Below are positions 34,447 through 42,853 of a stretch of 64,000 bases of DNA, one piece after another. The stretch is taken from IMG/VR virus record IMGVR_UViG_3300027833_000001, positions 101,128 through 165,127 of that record, one strand, 5' to 3'. The notes under the pieces were generated by a model that was given only the letters and a program-made list of their open reading frames with translations, made no database searches and was not told the DNA's origin. Every line of letters starts with the position of its first letter. Position 1 is the first letter of the stretch. Both the position numbers and the translations under genes were made by a program. This DNA comes from a virus.

Positions 34447-34737
34447 ATGACAGATGACAACGTGATCGAAGTGGACTTCAGTAAGAAGAAATCCAAGTAC
34501 AATCTCAATGACGCATATGCCATAACACCAGAAGGTACAGTAACCTTTACTTTTGGTGATGGAAATGAATTCGTTACTGAGTTACCAGATTTAAGCAAAC
34601 AGGACTGGACAAAGTTCTTTTCAATGCAAGCCGAAGGTATGTTTGATAATACCTTTCTTTCAGACACAGTAACTATCACCGTAGATAAACCTGACGAACA
34701 AACGGTATACACCTTAGTACCACCAGAGGATAAATAA
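34447..34737 (+). CDS. hypothetical protein (96 aa)
   Basis: Start chosen at 34447 (MTDDNVIEVDFSKKK) because the promoter just upstream would not transcribe the ATG at 34426. The first 15 residues are a charged tail, then alternating strands (GTVTFTFGDGNEFVTELPDL; DTVTITVDKPDEQTVYTLV). It is acidic with no catalytic motif. First gene of an early-type operon that continues with the exonuclease and gp47/gp46. Its last base overlaps the next ATG (TAATG). Function unknown. Confidence 0.68.
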   Translation: MTDDNVIEVDFSKKKSKYNLNDAYAITPEGTVTFTFGDGNEFVTELPDLSKQDWTKFFSMQAEGMFDNTFLSDTVTITVDKPDEQTVYTLVPPEDK

Positions 34738-35282
34738 TGGCATCACCGACAGACCCAAATCAAGTTCACATCATGGTGGACTTAGAAACTTTAAGTACTC
34801 GCGCTAACTCTACAATTGTATCTATTGGCGCAACTAAGTTTAAGTTAGATGGGCAACCAGAGCAAGAGTTCTATATAAATGTAGACGCGGCATCTTGTAA
34901 AGCGAAAGGGTTGCACATCTCAAAAGACACCGTAGAGTGGTGGCAAAAACAAAAACCAGAAGCACTTAAAGCATTGATGGTTGACCCAGTAGATATTGAA
35001 GATGCACTAGAAGCATTCACTCAATTTATTGGCAATGACCAAGTAATGATTTGGGGTAACGGTGCATCATTTGATGTTACCATTTTAGAAGAAGCCTATG
35101 AAGCCTGTGGTATATCAAACTACCCTTGGAAACATTGGAACATTATGTGTTTCAGGACAGTAATGAATCTAATGGGTATAAGAAACTCTGATATTCGCGC
35201 CGCAGATAATGACTTACATCACCATGCGCTTGATGACGCAAAGAGTCAAGCCAACACATTGAGAAAAATTCTGACTACATGA
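34737..35282 (+). CDS. DEDDh 3'-5' exonuclease (DexA/Rv2179c-like)
   Basis: 181 aa. ExoI motif MVDLETLST supplies Asp14 and Glu16; ExoII is in WGNGASFDVTILEEAY (Asp about 108); ExoIII is HHALDDAKSQA, with the His and Asp of the DEDDh class. Acts on single-stranded nucleic acid 3' ends; related phage proteins include T4 DexA (larger). The DNA or RNA preference is not readable. Overlaps gp47 by 4 nt (ATGA), so it is probably co-expressed with the recombination nuclease complex. Confidence 0.82.
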   Translation: MASPTDPNQVHIMVDLETLSTRANSTIVSIGATKFKLDGQPEQEFYINVDAASCKAKGLHISKDTVEWWQKQKPEALKALMVDPVDIEDALEAFTQFIGNDQVMIWGNGASFDVTILEEAYEACGISNYPWKHWNIMCFRTVMNLMGIRNSDIRAADNDLHHHALDDAKSQANTLRKILTT

Positions 35283-36343
35283 AAATAGCTACGATAAATG
35301 ATACACACTTCGGTGCGAGAAGTGATTCATTACAGTTCGATGCATTCTTTAAAAAGTTTTATGATGAGTTCTTTTTTCCTATGTTGGTTGAAAGAGAAAT
35401 CAAAACTGTAATGCATTTAGGTGATGTTTTTGATAGAAGAAAGTATATCAACTACAATACTCTACGAAGCTGTAAAGAATACTTTTTCGATAAGGCTGCC
35501 AGCTTAGGGATTGACATCCATATGATACCTGGTAACCATGATACATACTTTAAGAATACTAATGATGTAAACTCTCCTGAATTGTTACTACGAGAATACG
35601 ACAATGTTAAAATATATCCAGAAATTTCCACAGTGGAATTTGATGGTCGAAAAATACTATTTGTTCCTTGGATATGTTCAGAAAATTATGACAACAGTAT
35701 GCAAACGATTGCGACTACTGATGCCAAAGTCTGCTTCGGACACTTTGAGTTCGCTGGATTTCAAATGTACAAAGGCGTGTCAAACGATCACGGAATGGGT
35801 GTTGACCCTTTTAGCAACTTTGATTTGGTTTGTAGCGGTCACTATCATCATCGTTCTAGGGTTGATAATATTCTCTACCTTGGAAATCCATATGAAATTA
35901 CGTGGTCTGATTATGATGACCCAAGAGGATTCAACATATATGACACCCATACAAATGATATCGAGTTTTTACAAAACCCATTTAATATTTTTCACAAATT
36001 CCATTATGACGATACCAACGATGATTTTAGAAAACAGCTTGATGCTTTTGACTATGATATTATTTCTGGTTGTTGCATAAAATTAATTGTTGTCAAGAAG
36101 GATGACTTTCAATACTTTGATCAGTTCGTTGAGAAATTGTATCGATGTAATCTCACAGAATTAAAAATCATTGAAGACTTTTCAGAGTTTGAAGATGATG
36201 CAGTTGGAGAGATTGAAGTAAACTTAGAAGACACCATGTCCTTGCTGAATGATTATGTTGATAGCACGACAACTGATCTTGATAAAGATAAACTCAAAAC
36301 AGTTTTACGCACATTATATGTAGAGGCTCAAAGCGTTGATTAA
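35279..36343 (+). CDS. gp47: recombination endonuclease subunit gp47 (SbcD/Mre11-like)
   Basis: 354 aa (T4: 339). Metallophosphoesterase motifs in order: NDTHFG (6-11), LGDVFDRRKY (about 47-56), PGNHDTYF (about 84-91), GHFEFAG (about 154-160) and GHYHHRS (about 187-193). With gp46 it forms the Mre11/Rad50-type nuclease that resects ends, degrades host DNA and primes recombination-dependent replication. The gp46 gene follows after an inserted SGNH-like gene, whereas in T4 the two are separated by small genes. Confidence 0.93.
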   Translation: MKIATINDTHFGARSDSLQFDAFFKKFYDEFFFPMLVEREIKTVMHLGDVFDRRKYINYNTLRSCKEYFFDKAASLGIDIHMIPGNHDTYFKNTNDVNSPELLLREYDNVKIYPEISTVEFDGRKILFVPWICSENYDNSMQTIATTDAKVCFGHFEFAGFQMYKGVSNDHGMGVDPFSNFDLVCSGHYHHRSRVDNILYLGNPYEITWSDYDDPRGFNIYDTHTNDIEFLQNPFNIFHKFHYDDTNDDFRKQLDAFDYDIISGCCIKLIVVKKDDFQYFDQFVEKLYRCNLTELKIIEDFSEFEDDAVGEIEVNLEDTMSLLNDYVDSTTTDLDKDKLKTVLRTLYVEAQSVD

Positions 36344-37106
36344 GAAGATAATATCAGCTGGCTGTTCTTTCACTAAACCCGGACATTTTGGTGCTTGGTC
36401 AGAACAATTGGCACATCTTCTTGATGCAAGATTGCTTAATACTGGTTCTCCTTCTCAGGGAAATAATCTCATTGCTAGAAAAGTTATTCATGCAGTAGAA
36501 AAATGTCGTACATCATTCGCTAATATAGATGAACTGTTGGTCGCTGTACAGTGGTCATCACCAAATAGATTTGCAAGATTTATGACAGACACTCAAATTG
36601 AAGATTGGGAAATAACACACGGACCAGAATTTAAAGAAAAAAATCCACCTGGAAACTTTAGCCAAGGTAAAGATGGAAACCCAATTAGGATGTTTAGTGG
36701 TGGCGATGGTTCATGGTTGTTATCAAATCACAACTGGCCCGATGCTGTATCTAAAAATCATATGGAGTTTAGTAATAACATCGATGCAGAAATACGAACA
36801 TACGAAGACATTCTTCGGGTTGAGAATTATTTGAAAAGACATAAAATAAATTACTTTATGTTTTTGGGATGGGATGGTTGTCTATCTAATAAACATTGGC
36901 AAAATCCAAATGTTAAATATCTACGCAACATGGTAGATCATAGTAAGTGGATTACTTCAGAGTATCAATGGTGTGTAAAGAACACTGAGGGTCCTTTCTG
37001 TGAAGGACTAGATACAAAGATTGTCCAACATCCAACACAAGTACAGCACCAGATGTATACTGAAGGCGCTATTATGCCACATTTAAAGTGGCGAGGAATT
37101 ATATGA
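36336..37106 (+). CDS. SGNH-hydrolase-like protein between gp47 and gp46
   Basis: 256 aa from TTG at 36336, overlapping gp47 by 8 nt. The N-terminus KKIISAGCSFTKPGHFGAWS has the GCSF nucleophile block, and LLNTGSPSQGNN resembles block II (Gly) with the Asn of block III. The C-terminal GLDTKIVQHPTQVQHQMY segment may supply Asp and His. The family is widespread but uncharacterised in marine phages. It is unrelated in detail to the gene at 30572. It ends in an ATGA overlap with gp46. Confidence 0.6.
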   Translation: MIKKIISAGCSFTKPGHFGAWSEQLAHLLDARLLNTGSPSQGNNLIARKVIHAVEKCRTSFANIDELLVAVQWSSPNRFARFMTDTQIEDWEITHGPEFKEKNPPGNFSQGKDGNPIRMFSGGDGSWLLSNHNWPDAVSKNHMEFSNNIDAEIRTYEDILRVENYLKRHKINYFMFLGWDGCLSNKHWQNPNVKYLRNMVDHSKWITSEYQWCVKNTEGPFCEGLDTKIVQHPTQVQHQMYTEGAIMPHLKWRGII

Positions 37107-38773
37107 TAATATTTGAGAAGCTACGTTGGCAAAACTTTCTGTCAACTGGTAACGCATTTACTGAGATTGATTTTACACGTAGTCCTAATACTTTGATTGT
37201 TGGTGAGAATGGCAGTGGTAAATCTACCATGCTTGACGCATTATGTTTCGGACTGTTTAACAAACCATTTAGAGCGATCAGTAAAAATCAACTATTGAAC
37301 TCAGTCAATGGTAAAAACTTACTTGTTGAAGTTGAATTTAGAATTGGTACCAAAGACTATAAAGTTGTTCGTGGCGTTAAACCAAATTTATTTGAAATTT
37401 ATTGTGACGGTACTTTGGTAGACCAAGATGCAAATCTACGAGATACACAGAAATATCTTGAAGACTCTGTATTGAAATTAAACTATAAATCATTTACTCA
37501 AATTGTTATTTTGGGTAGTGCATCTTTCACACCATTTATGCAACTGCCATTAGGTAGTCGAAGAGAGATAATTGAAGACATTCTTGATATTCAAATCTTT
37601 ACTACCATGAATGTAGTATTGAAAGACAAGATGAACAAGATGAAAGAAACCATACGGGACATAGAATCTGATGTAGAAGTCTCTAAGCAGAAAGCACTAT
37701 TGCAAAAACAATATATTGAGAATCTTGAAAATGATAAAGCGATAAAAATTTCAGCAATAGAGAAACAGATAGAAGAAATACATACATCTATAGAAGAACA
37801 TGAAGCAGAAGTAACCAAGTTAAACACAGACAAAACATCACTCGGTAATCCAAAAGAAAGAATTAAGAAACTCAATTCCTTTAAAGAAAAGTTTTCTACT
37901 CAAATTGGTAAAGTAAATAGAGAGTTACAATTCTATGAAGACCATGATGATTGTCCTACTTGTAAGCAAGGCATACCACATGACTTTAAAGAAGATATTC
38001 TAAAAAAGAGAACTGATAAGATTACGGAACTGACAGATGCATCAACCCAGATAGAGGATGAATTTGTCACTTTGAATGCCACCTTAGAAACATTTATGGA
38101 ACTGTCTGAAAGTATCGCAGAGATTACTACGGAGATTATTACCAGCCAGAAGTATCTAACAAGATTGCAGTCTGATATATCTACAGCAAAAGAAAATGTT
38201 GCAGACATCACAGAAGAGAAAAAGAAGCTAAAAGATTTGGCTAAAATAGTGGTCCAGAATGAACACCAACGCTCAGAGAAGAGCGAGGAGAGCCATTACT
38301 TAACAGTCGCTAGTAGTTTACTCAAAGATACTGGTATAAAAACAAGAATCATTCGCCAATACTTACCAGCCATCAATAAACTAGTGAATAAGTTTTTGGC
38401 ATCAATGGATTTCTTTGTACAGTTTGATCTAGATGAAAAGTTTAATGAGACTATCAAGTCTCGCCATAGAGATAAGTTTAGTTATGCATCCTTCAGTGAA
38501 GGTGAGAAGCAACGTATTGATTTGGCATTGCTGTTTACATGGAGAACAATTGCTAAGATGAAAAATAGTGCCGCAACTAATCTACTGATACTTGATGAAG
38601 TATTCGACAGTAGTTTAGACAATAATGGCACAGACTATGTGATGACCTTACTAAATACTATAGGAGAAGAAGCAAACGTATTTGTAATCTCACATAAAGG
38701 CGACCAACTGTTTGACAAGTTTAGAGCAGTAATTAAATTTGAGAAGAAACAAAATTATTCGGTGATAGTATAA
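37103..38773 (+). CDS. gp46: recombination endonuclease subunit gp46 (SbcC/Rad50-like)
   Basis: 556 aa from ATG 37103 (ATGA overlap), the T4 length (560). Walker A GENGSGKS at about 35-42, the zinc-hook CPTC at about 285-288 within a long coiled coil, the ABC signature (FSEGEKQRIDLAL) near 465-477, and Walker B LLILDEVFD near 494-502. It is the ATPase partner of gp47. All motifs are intact. Confidence 0.93.
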   Translation: MIIFEKLRWQNFLSTGNAFTEIDFTRSPNTLIVGENGSGKSTMLDALCFGLFNKPFRAISKNQLLNSVNGKNLLVEVEFRIGTKDYKVVRGVKPNLFEIYCDGTLVDQDANLRDTQKYLEDSVLKLNYKSFTQIVILGSASFTPFMQLPLGSRREIIEDILDIQIFTTMNVVLKDKMNKMKETIRDIESDVEVSKQKALLQKQYIENLENDKAIKISAIEKQIEEIHTSIEEHEAEVTKLNTDKTSLGNPKERIKKLNSFKEKFSTQIGKVNRELQFYEDHDDCPTCKQGIPHDFKEDILKKRTDKITELTDASTQIEDEFVTLNATLETFMELSESIAEITTEIITSQKYLTRLQSDISTAKENVADITEEKKKLKDLAKIVVQNEHQRSEKSEESHYLTVASSLLKDTGIKTRIIRQYLPAINKLVNKFLASMDFFVQFDLDEKFNETIKSRHRDKFSYASFSEGEKQRIDLALLFTWRTIAKMKNSAATNLLILDEVFDSSLDNNGTDYVMTLLNTIGEEANVFVISHKGDQLFDKFRAVIKFEKKQNYSVIV

Positions 38774-39304
38774 ATGGAATTAGTAGAATTAGGTAATGAA
38801 ATTCTCAACAAAGTACCAGAGGTATTTGATTATGAGAAAGATAGCGCGGTAGAGTTTGCAACTGAACTCATGGAAAAAATGATTGAGTTGCGAGGAGTAG
38901 GATTATCTGCCAATCAAGTCGGACATGATAAGAGAGTTTTTTGTATGGGTGTAAAACATCCCACTACAGGTGAAGAATTCAATCGTACTCTCTTTAATCC
39001 ATTATTACTTGGAGTTAATGAAGAGACAAGTGTAGCAGAAGAAGGTTGTTTAAGTATGCCGGGATTCAGATTACACGTTAGTCGCCCTACAGAATGCACT
39101 ATAAAATACCATGATATTAATAACAAAGAAACTACCGAAAAATTTTTAGGTCTAGCCGCAAGAGTTGCGCTACATGAATATGATCATATGCTAGGACTTA
39201 ACATGACGCATAGAGTATCAAAGTTAAAAATGCAAAGAGCGTTAAGGGCATTAGACAAAAGAGTTAAGCGGTTTAACAAAAGGAAAGAACAAGATGGCAG
39301 ATAA
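38774..39304 (+). CDS. def: peptide deformylase
   Basis: 176 aa, normal length. The three defining motifs are intact: GVGLSANQVG (41-50), EGCLSMPG (about 90-97) and HEYDH (about 133-137). The Cys and two His bind the metal; Glu is catalytic. It removes the formyl group from nascent proteins. Phage deformylases are known in marine T4-like phages and are thought to aid translation of phage-encoded or host proteins during infection. It immediately follows gp46 and has a basic C-terminal tail (KRVKRFNKRKEQDGR). Confidence 0.95.
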   Translation: MELVELGNEILNKVPEVFDYEKDSAVEFATELMEKMIELRGVGLSANQVGHDKRVFCMGVKHPTTGEEFNRTLFNPLLLGVNEETSVAEEGCLSMPGFRLHVSRPTECTIKYHDINNKETTEKFLGLAARVALHEYDHMLGLNMTHRVSKLKMQRALRALDKRVKRFNKRKEQDGR

Positions 39305-39656
39305 CATATTCGATTTTGGATTTACTGCGGTAGATGAAGCACCTACTGGCACAGCCCCAACCGCACCAGTTAGAGCAGAACTACCAGCCGAAGCGATGGA
39401 CTCTGTTATGGAAAAATTGTACGATATCGAAGCAAAATTAATTCAGATGGATAACAGTACACTAATAAGTGAACACAAAGACTTAGTTGCAGGAGACGTT
39501 CAGCAAAAACTAAAAACTTTAGAAGACATGATCATGCCATTATTGCAGAATTTGAAAAAGAATCCAGAGAAAGAATACATTCACTGGCCCAATCGAACTG
39601 CAATTATAGATAAACAAATTGAAAAGATTAAGGCGGTAACACAGTTCTATGAGTAA
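39294..39656 (+). CDS. hypothetical protein (120 aa)
   Basis: Overlaps def by 11 nt. N-terminus MADNIFDFGFTAVDE, an Ala/Pro-rich linker at about 16-33, then a helical region with LYDIEAKLIQMDN and MIMPLLQNLKKNPEKEYIHW, PNRTAIIDKQIEKI. The NPEKEYIHWPNR motif is one I associate with conserved proteins of marine T4-like phages, from memory. No enzyme motif. It overlaps the protease gene by 8 nt. Function unknown. Confidence 0.65.
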   Translation: MADNIFDFGFTAVDEAPTGTAPTAPVRAELPAEAMDSVMEKLYDIEAKLIQMDNSTLISEHKDLVAGDVQQKLKTLEDMIMPLLQNLKKNPEKEYIHWPNRTAIIDKQIEKIKAVTQFYE

Positions 39657-40299
39657 ATTTAATATTGAAGATTTGGCTTTAACAAATAATGATGTATTTG
39701 AAAGGGCGATAGCGAGAACATATGATCTATATCTCCATGACACTATCGAAGGTCCCGACAAGTATATCAATTGGAATCAATTATTCAGGAGTGCAGGACC
39801 AAATGATGTAATATATGTCCATATCAATTCATATGGTGGACAAATTAATACCGCAATACAAATGATGAGGGCGATGCGCGAAACGGAAGCTACGATTGTC
39901 ACCTCAATCGAAGGGGCTTGTTTATCAGCCGCAACTATGATTTTCTTATGTGGAGACTTATGTGAAGTTTCTGACCACAGCCAGTTTATGGTTCACACTT
40001 ATTCGGGTGGTTCTTTTGGCAAAGGTTCTGAGATTATCTCTCAAGTAACCCACGACTCAGAATGGATTTCAGAATTGATGCACGATGTATATGCAGGGTT
40101 CTTTACAAAGAAAGAGATAGATGATATAATAGCTGGTGTGGATATGTGGGTAACACCAGATGATGTAGTAATGAGACTCAATAAGAGAGCCGAGTTCCTA
40201 ACCAAGAGGGCTAAAGCTGAATTAAAGGAAGCTGAATTAGAAGATTCTATCGTAAAAGCACCAAAAAAGCGGGTAAAAAAGAAAACTAATTTGAATTAA
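39649..40299 (+). CDS. ClpP-like serine protease
   Basis: 216 aa. The ClpP fold is recognisable: VHINSYGGQINTAIQMMRAM (oxyanion-side Gly-rich loop), catalytic Ser at about 92 in EGACLSAATMIF, His at about 117 in FMVHTYSGGS, and a late Asp in TPDDVV. The C-terminal 30 residues are basic (KAPKKRVKKKTN), an extension not seen in bacterial ClpP. Host ClpX/ClpA partnership or independent self-assembly is possible. It is not the prohead protease, which is gp21. Function in infection unknown. Confidence 0.85.
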   Translation: MSKFNIEDLALTNNDVFERAIARTYDLYLHDTIEGPDKYINWNQLFRSAGPNDVIYVHINSYGGQINTAIQMMRAMRETEATIVTSIEGACLSAATMIFLCGDLCEVSDHSQFMVHTYSGGSFGKGSEIISQVTHDSEWISELMHDVYAGFFTKKEIDDIIAGVDMWVTPDDVVMRLNKRAEFLTKRAKAELKEAELEDSIVKAPKKRVKKKTNLN

Positions 40300-40345
40300 T
40301 TTTACAATCTCTTATATATCAATGACTTAGCACCAAAGAAAAAGG

Positions 40346-40374
40346 TTGACTTTTGGTGCAACACCTGTCATAAT
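40346..40374 (+). promoter_or_regulatory. sigma-70 promoter before VWA gene
   Basis: TTGACT (40346-40351), 17-nt spacer, CATAAT (40369-40374). Start expected near 40381. Confidence 0.82.
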
Positions 40375-40402
40375 GTATATATAAATGAGAGAGAGCGTAT
40401 TA

Positions 40403-42745
40403 ATGGAAATTCAAGCCAAGTCAAATCTAGCCAAACTACTGGCTACTGAGAACCTAACGGTCGAGCATCAAAATGTTCAAACTGCTATGTTCGACCTAAA
40501 AGCCCGCAAAGTTATCTTACCTAAATTGAAGGAGATGATCCCAGAACTATATGACTTGTTTATTGGTCACGAAGTTTCTCACGGATTAGAAACTCCTCCC
40601 GAAGGCTGGCACGAAGCTACTTGCGATGCTGGTCGTGGCTTCAAATCATTCTTAAATGTTATTGAAGATGCTCGGATCGAAAAGAAAATCAAAGCACGTT
40701 ACCCTGGTCTTGTAAAGTCTTTTGCTAAAGGCTATAAAGAGTTGCTTGCTAGAGATTTCTTCGGACTGAAGAATCGAGAGATCAGCGAACTACCTCTTAT
40801 TGATAGAATCAATCTCCACTTTAAGGGTGGAACTATGATGAACATTCCTTTCTCACCAGAAGAGTTGCCATTCGTAACTGCTACTGCTAAGTGTGACACT
40901 TGGGATGATGTAGTAGAACTTGCCAACTCTCTATTTGATTACAGCAAGACTGAAGATGCTATGCAAAATCAAATGGAACAGTCCGATGAATTCACCGACG
41001 AGATGGATGAAGAGGAAATGTTGGACGCTTGGGATGATGAGTGTGATGATTCTGGTATGGCAAGCGACCAAGATGGTGAAGCTACCGATGAAGATTCAGA
41101 TGAAGACGGTGCTCCTAGTGATGATGTAGAATCATCTTCAGAACAATCTGAAACTACCGATGAAGATGGTAAGTCATCTCCAATGGATAATGTTGAAACT
41201 GAAGAAAGTGATACCACTGAGAAAGCAGAATCTGGTGATGAAATTAATGAGGGTTCTAGTAAAGAAGCATCAATGGATCCCGAAGCAATGACCGATACAA
41301 ATTTTCGAGAAAGAGAAAAAGAATTGGTTCGTGATGATGATCTGGAAACACTGAACGTCAACTGGCCCAAACTGAAGACTAAAAATTTGGTAATTGATTG
41401 TGCAGATGTTTGGGATTGGACACCTACCTATGAGAATTATTCTCAAGAGACTTTCTCCGTTGAGAAAGCTGAGAATATTCTTCTAGAAAATTTCAATAAA
41501 AAGCATAAGACTACTATTAACCAGTTGGTACAGCAATTCGAAATGAAGCGTAAAGCCACTGCGATTAAAAAGCAACGTGAAAATAAGACTGGAAAGTTGA
41601 ACGAGGATAAGTTGTGGGCATACCGCTTGACGGATGATCTCTTCCTATCTTCAACTACTGTACCAGATGGTCAGAACCACGGTATGCTTATGTTGTTGGA
41701 TATGTCTGGTTCTATGTATCAGCAAATGCAAGCTACGTTAGAACAGTTAATGATCCAAGTTGCCTTTTGTAAGAAAGTTAATATCCCGTTTAAAGTATTC
41801 GGTTTTACTTCAGCCCTTTCCTACAATAGAAAACTTTCGGACTTACAGGAATTCAATGTTGATGACATAATCATGGAAGATCAATGTATTGGTCTATTAG
41901 AATTGATTAGTTCAAACTTGACTCGCGGTCAGTACACTAAAGTCTTTAAGAGACTGCTTGGTTACGGAACAGCGTTTTCAAATTCTTACGGACGTAGAGC
42001 ATTCATTTACGATGACGGACCTAATAGTGTAGAGATGGATCGATATAGTGTTCCATCTCACCTCAGTCTTGGAATGACTCCACTCGCTGAAGGTATTATG
42101 ATTCTTAGGGATGTCGCAATTGAATTCAAAACGAATAACAACCTAGAAGTTCTCAATACAATTATTCTTACCGACGGTGATAACTCCACTACAATGGAAG
42201 TGATCGAGTCAGTAGAAGTACATAATGATGAGTTCGGAACTGGTCGAGACTATACCCGAGCGCAAAAGAAAAGAATGTATGGTAGCAAGTTTTCTGATAT
42301 ATACATCAAAGAAGGCGCTATGACTACTAGAATTTCTCCTGATCGGTACTCTTCACGTGGACTTGCCTACAGCGCATTTTCTAATGCAATGATGCAACAC
42401 TACAAAAAGACTACTGGTTCTAGAATGATTGGATTTAGATTGGTCGAGCCTAATCTTAGAAAAGCCCGTGATGAATACTTCAACACTACTGGAAGATATG
42501 ACTATGCGGCATTTGATGCCTCTAAGAAGACCTGGAATACTGACAAGTTTATTGAGGTGACAGGTGCTCCTCAGTATGATGCTTTATACCTGATTAAGGG
42601 TGGTAAAGGATTGGATGTCGAACAGGGTGAAATGGAAGTTAAATCGACTAGTAAGGGTGACCTAAGACGTGGATTTAAGAAGTTTACCCAGTCTAGATCG
42701 TCTAGTAGAGTATTTTTAAATCGCTTCATTGAGAAAGTTGCGTAA
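40403..42745 (+). CDS. VWA-domain protein with N-terminal HExxH motif (CobT-like)
   Basis: 780 aa from ATG 40403 (MEIQAKSNLAKLLA), which has GAGAGAG upstream; the in-frame ATG at 40385 lies only about 4 nt from the predicted transcript start. Residues about 55-61 read GHEVSHG, an HExxH zinc-metallopeptidase-type motif. Residues about 190-310 are a very acidic linker (Asp/Glu/Ser). A VWA domain with MIDAS DMSGSM lies at about 433-438. Together with the AAA+ ATPase downstream it resembles MoxR/VWA and CobS/CobT pairs. No CobN is visible, so a cobalt-chelatase role is doubtful. Confidence 0.8.
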   Translation: MEIQAKSNLAKLLATENLTVEHQNVQTAMFDLKARKVILPKLKEMIPELYDLFIGHEVSHGLETPPEGWHEATCDAGRGFKSFLNVIEDARIEKKIKARYPGLVKSFAKGYKELLARDFFGLKNREISELPLIDRINLHFKGGTMMNIPFSPEELPFVTATAKCDTWDDVVELANSLFDYSKTEDAMQNQMEQSDEFTDEMDEEEMLDAWDDECDDSGMASDQDGEATDEDSDEDGAPSDDVESSSEQSETTDEDGKSSPMDNVETEESDTTEKAESGDEINEGSSKEASMDPEAMTDTNFREREKELVRDDDLETLNVNWPKLKTKNLVIDCADVWDWTPTYENYSQETFSVEKAENILLENFNKKHKTTINQLVQQFEMKRKATAIKKQRENKTGKLNEDKLWAYRLTDDLFLSSTTVPDGQNHGMLMLLDMSGSMYQQMQATLEQLMIQVAFCKKVNIPFKVFGFTSALSYNRKLSDLQEFNVDDIIMEDQCIGLLELISSNLTRGQYTKVFKRLLGYGTAFSNSYGRRAFIYDDGPNSVEMDRYSVPSHLSLGMTPLAEGIMILRDVAIEFKTNNNLEVLNTIILTDGDNSTTMEVIESVEVHNDEFGTGRDYTRAQKKRMYGSKFSDIYIKEGAMTTRISPDRYSSRGLAYSAFSNAMMQHYKKTTGSRMIGFRLVEPNLRKARDEYFNTTGRYDYAAFDASKKTWNTDKFIEVTGAPQYDALYLIKGGKGLDVEQGEMEVKSTSKGDLRRGFKKFTQSRSSSRVFLNRFIEKVA

Positions 42746-42784
42746 AATCAATAGCTTGGAATCGAAAATAATTGAAAAAAAGAC

Positions 42785-42813
42785 TTGACATTAGTTTCGA
42801 TTCCAGCTATAAT
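42785..42813 (+). promoter_or_regulatory. sigma-70 promoter before AAA+ gene
   Basis: TTGACA (42785-42790), 17-nt spacer, TATAAT (42808-42813), preceded by an A-rich tract and GAC. A consensus promoter. Confidence 0.92.
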
Positions 42814-42853
42814 GTATGTATAAATTGAGTTAACCCTTTTGAGAGAGGTCATT

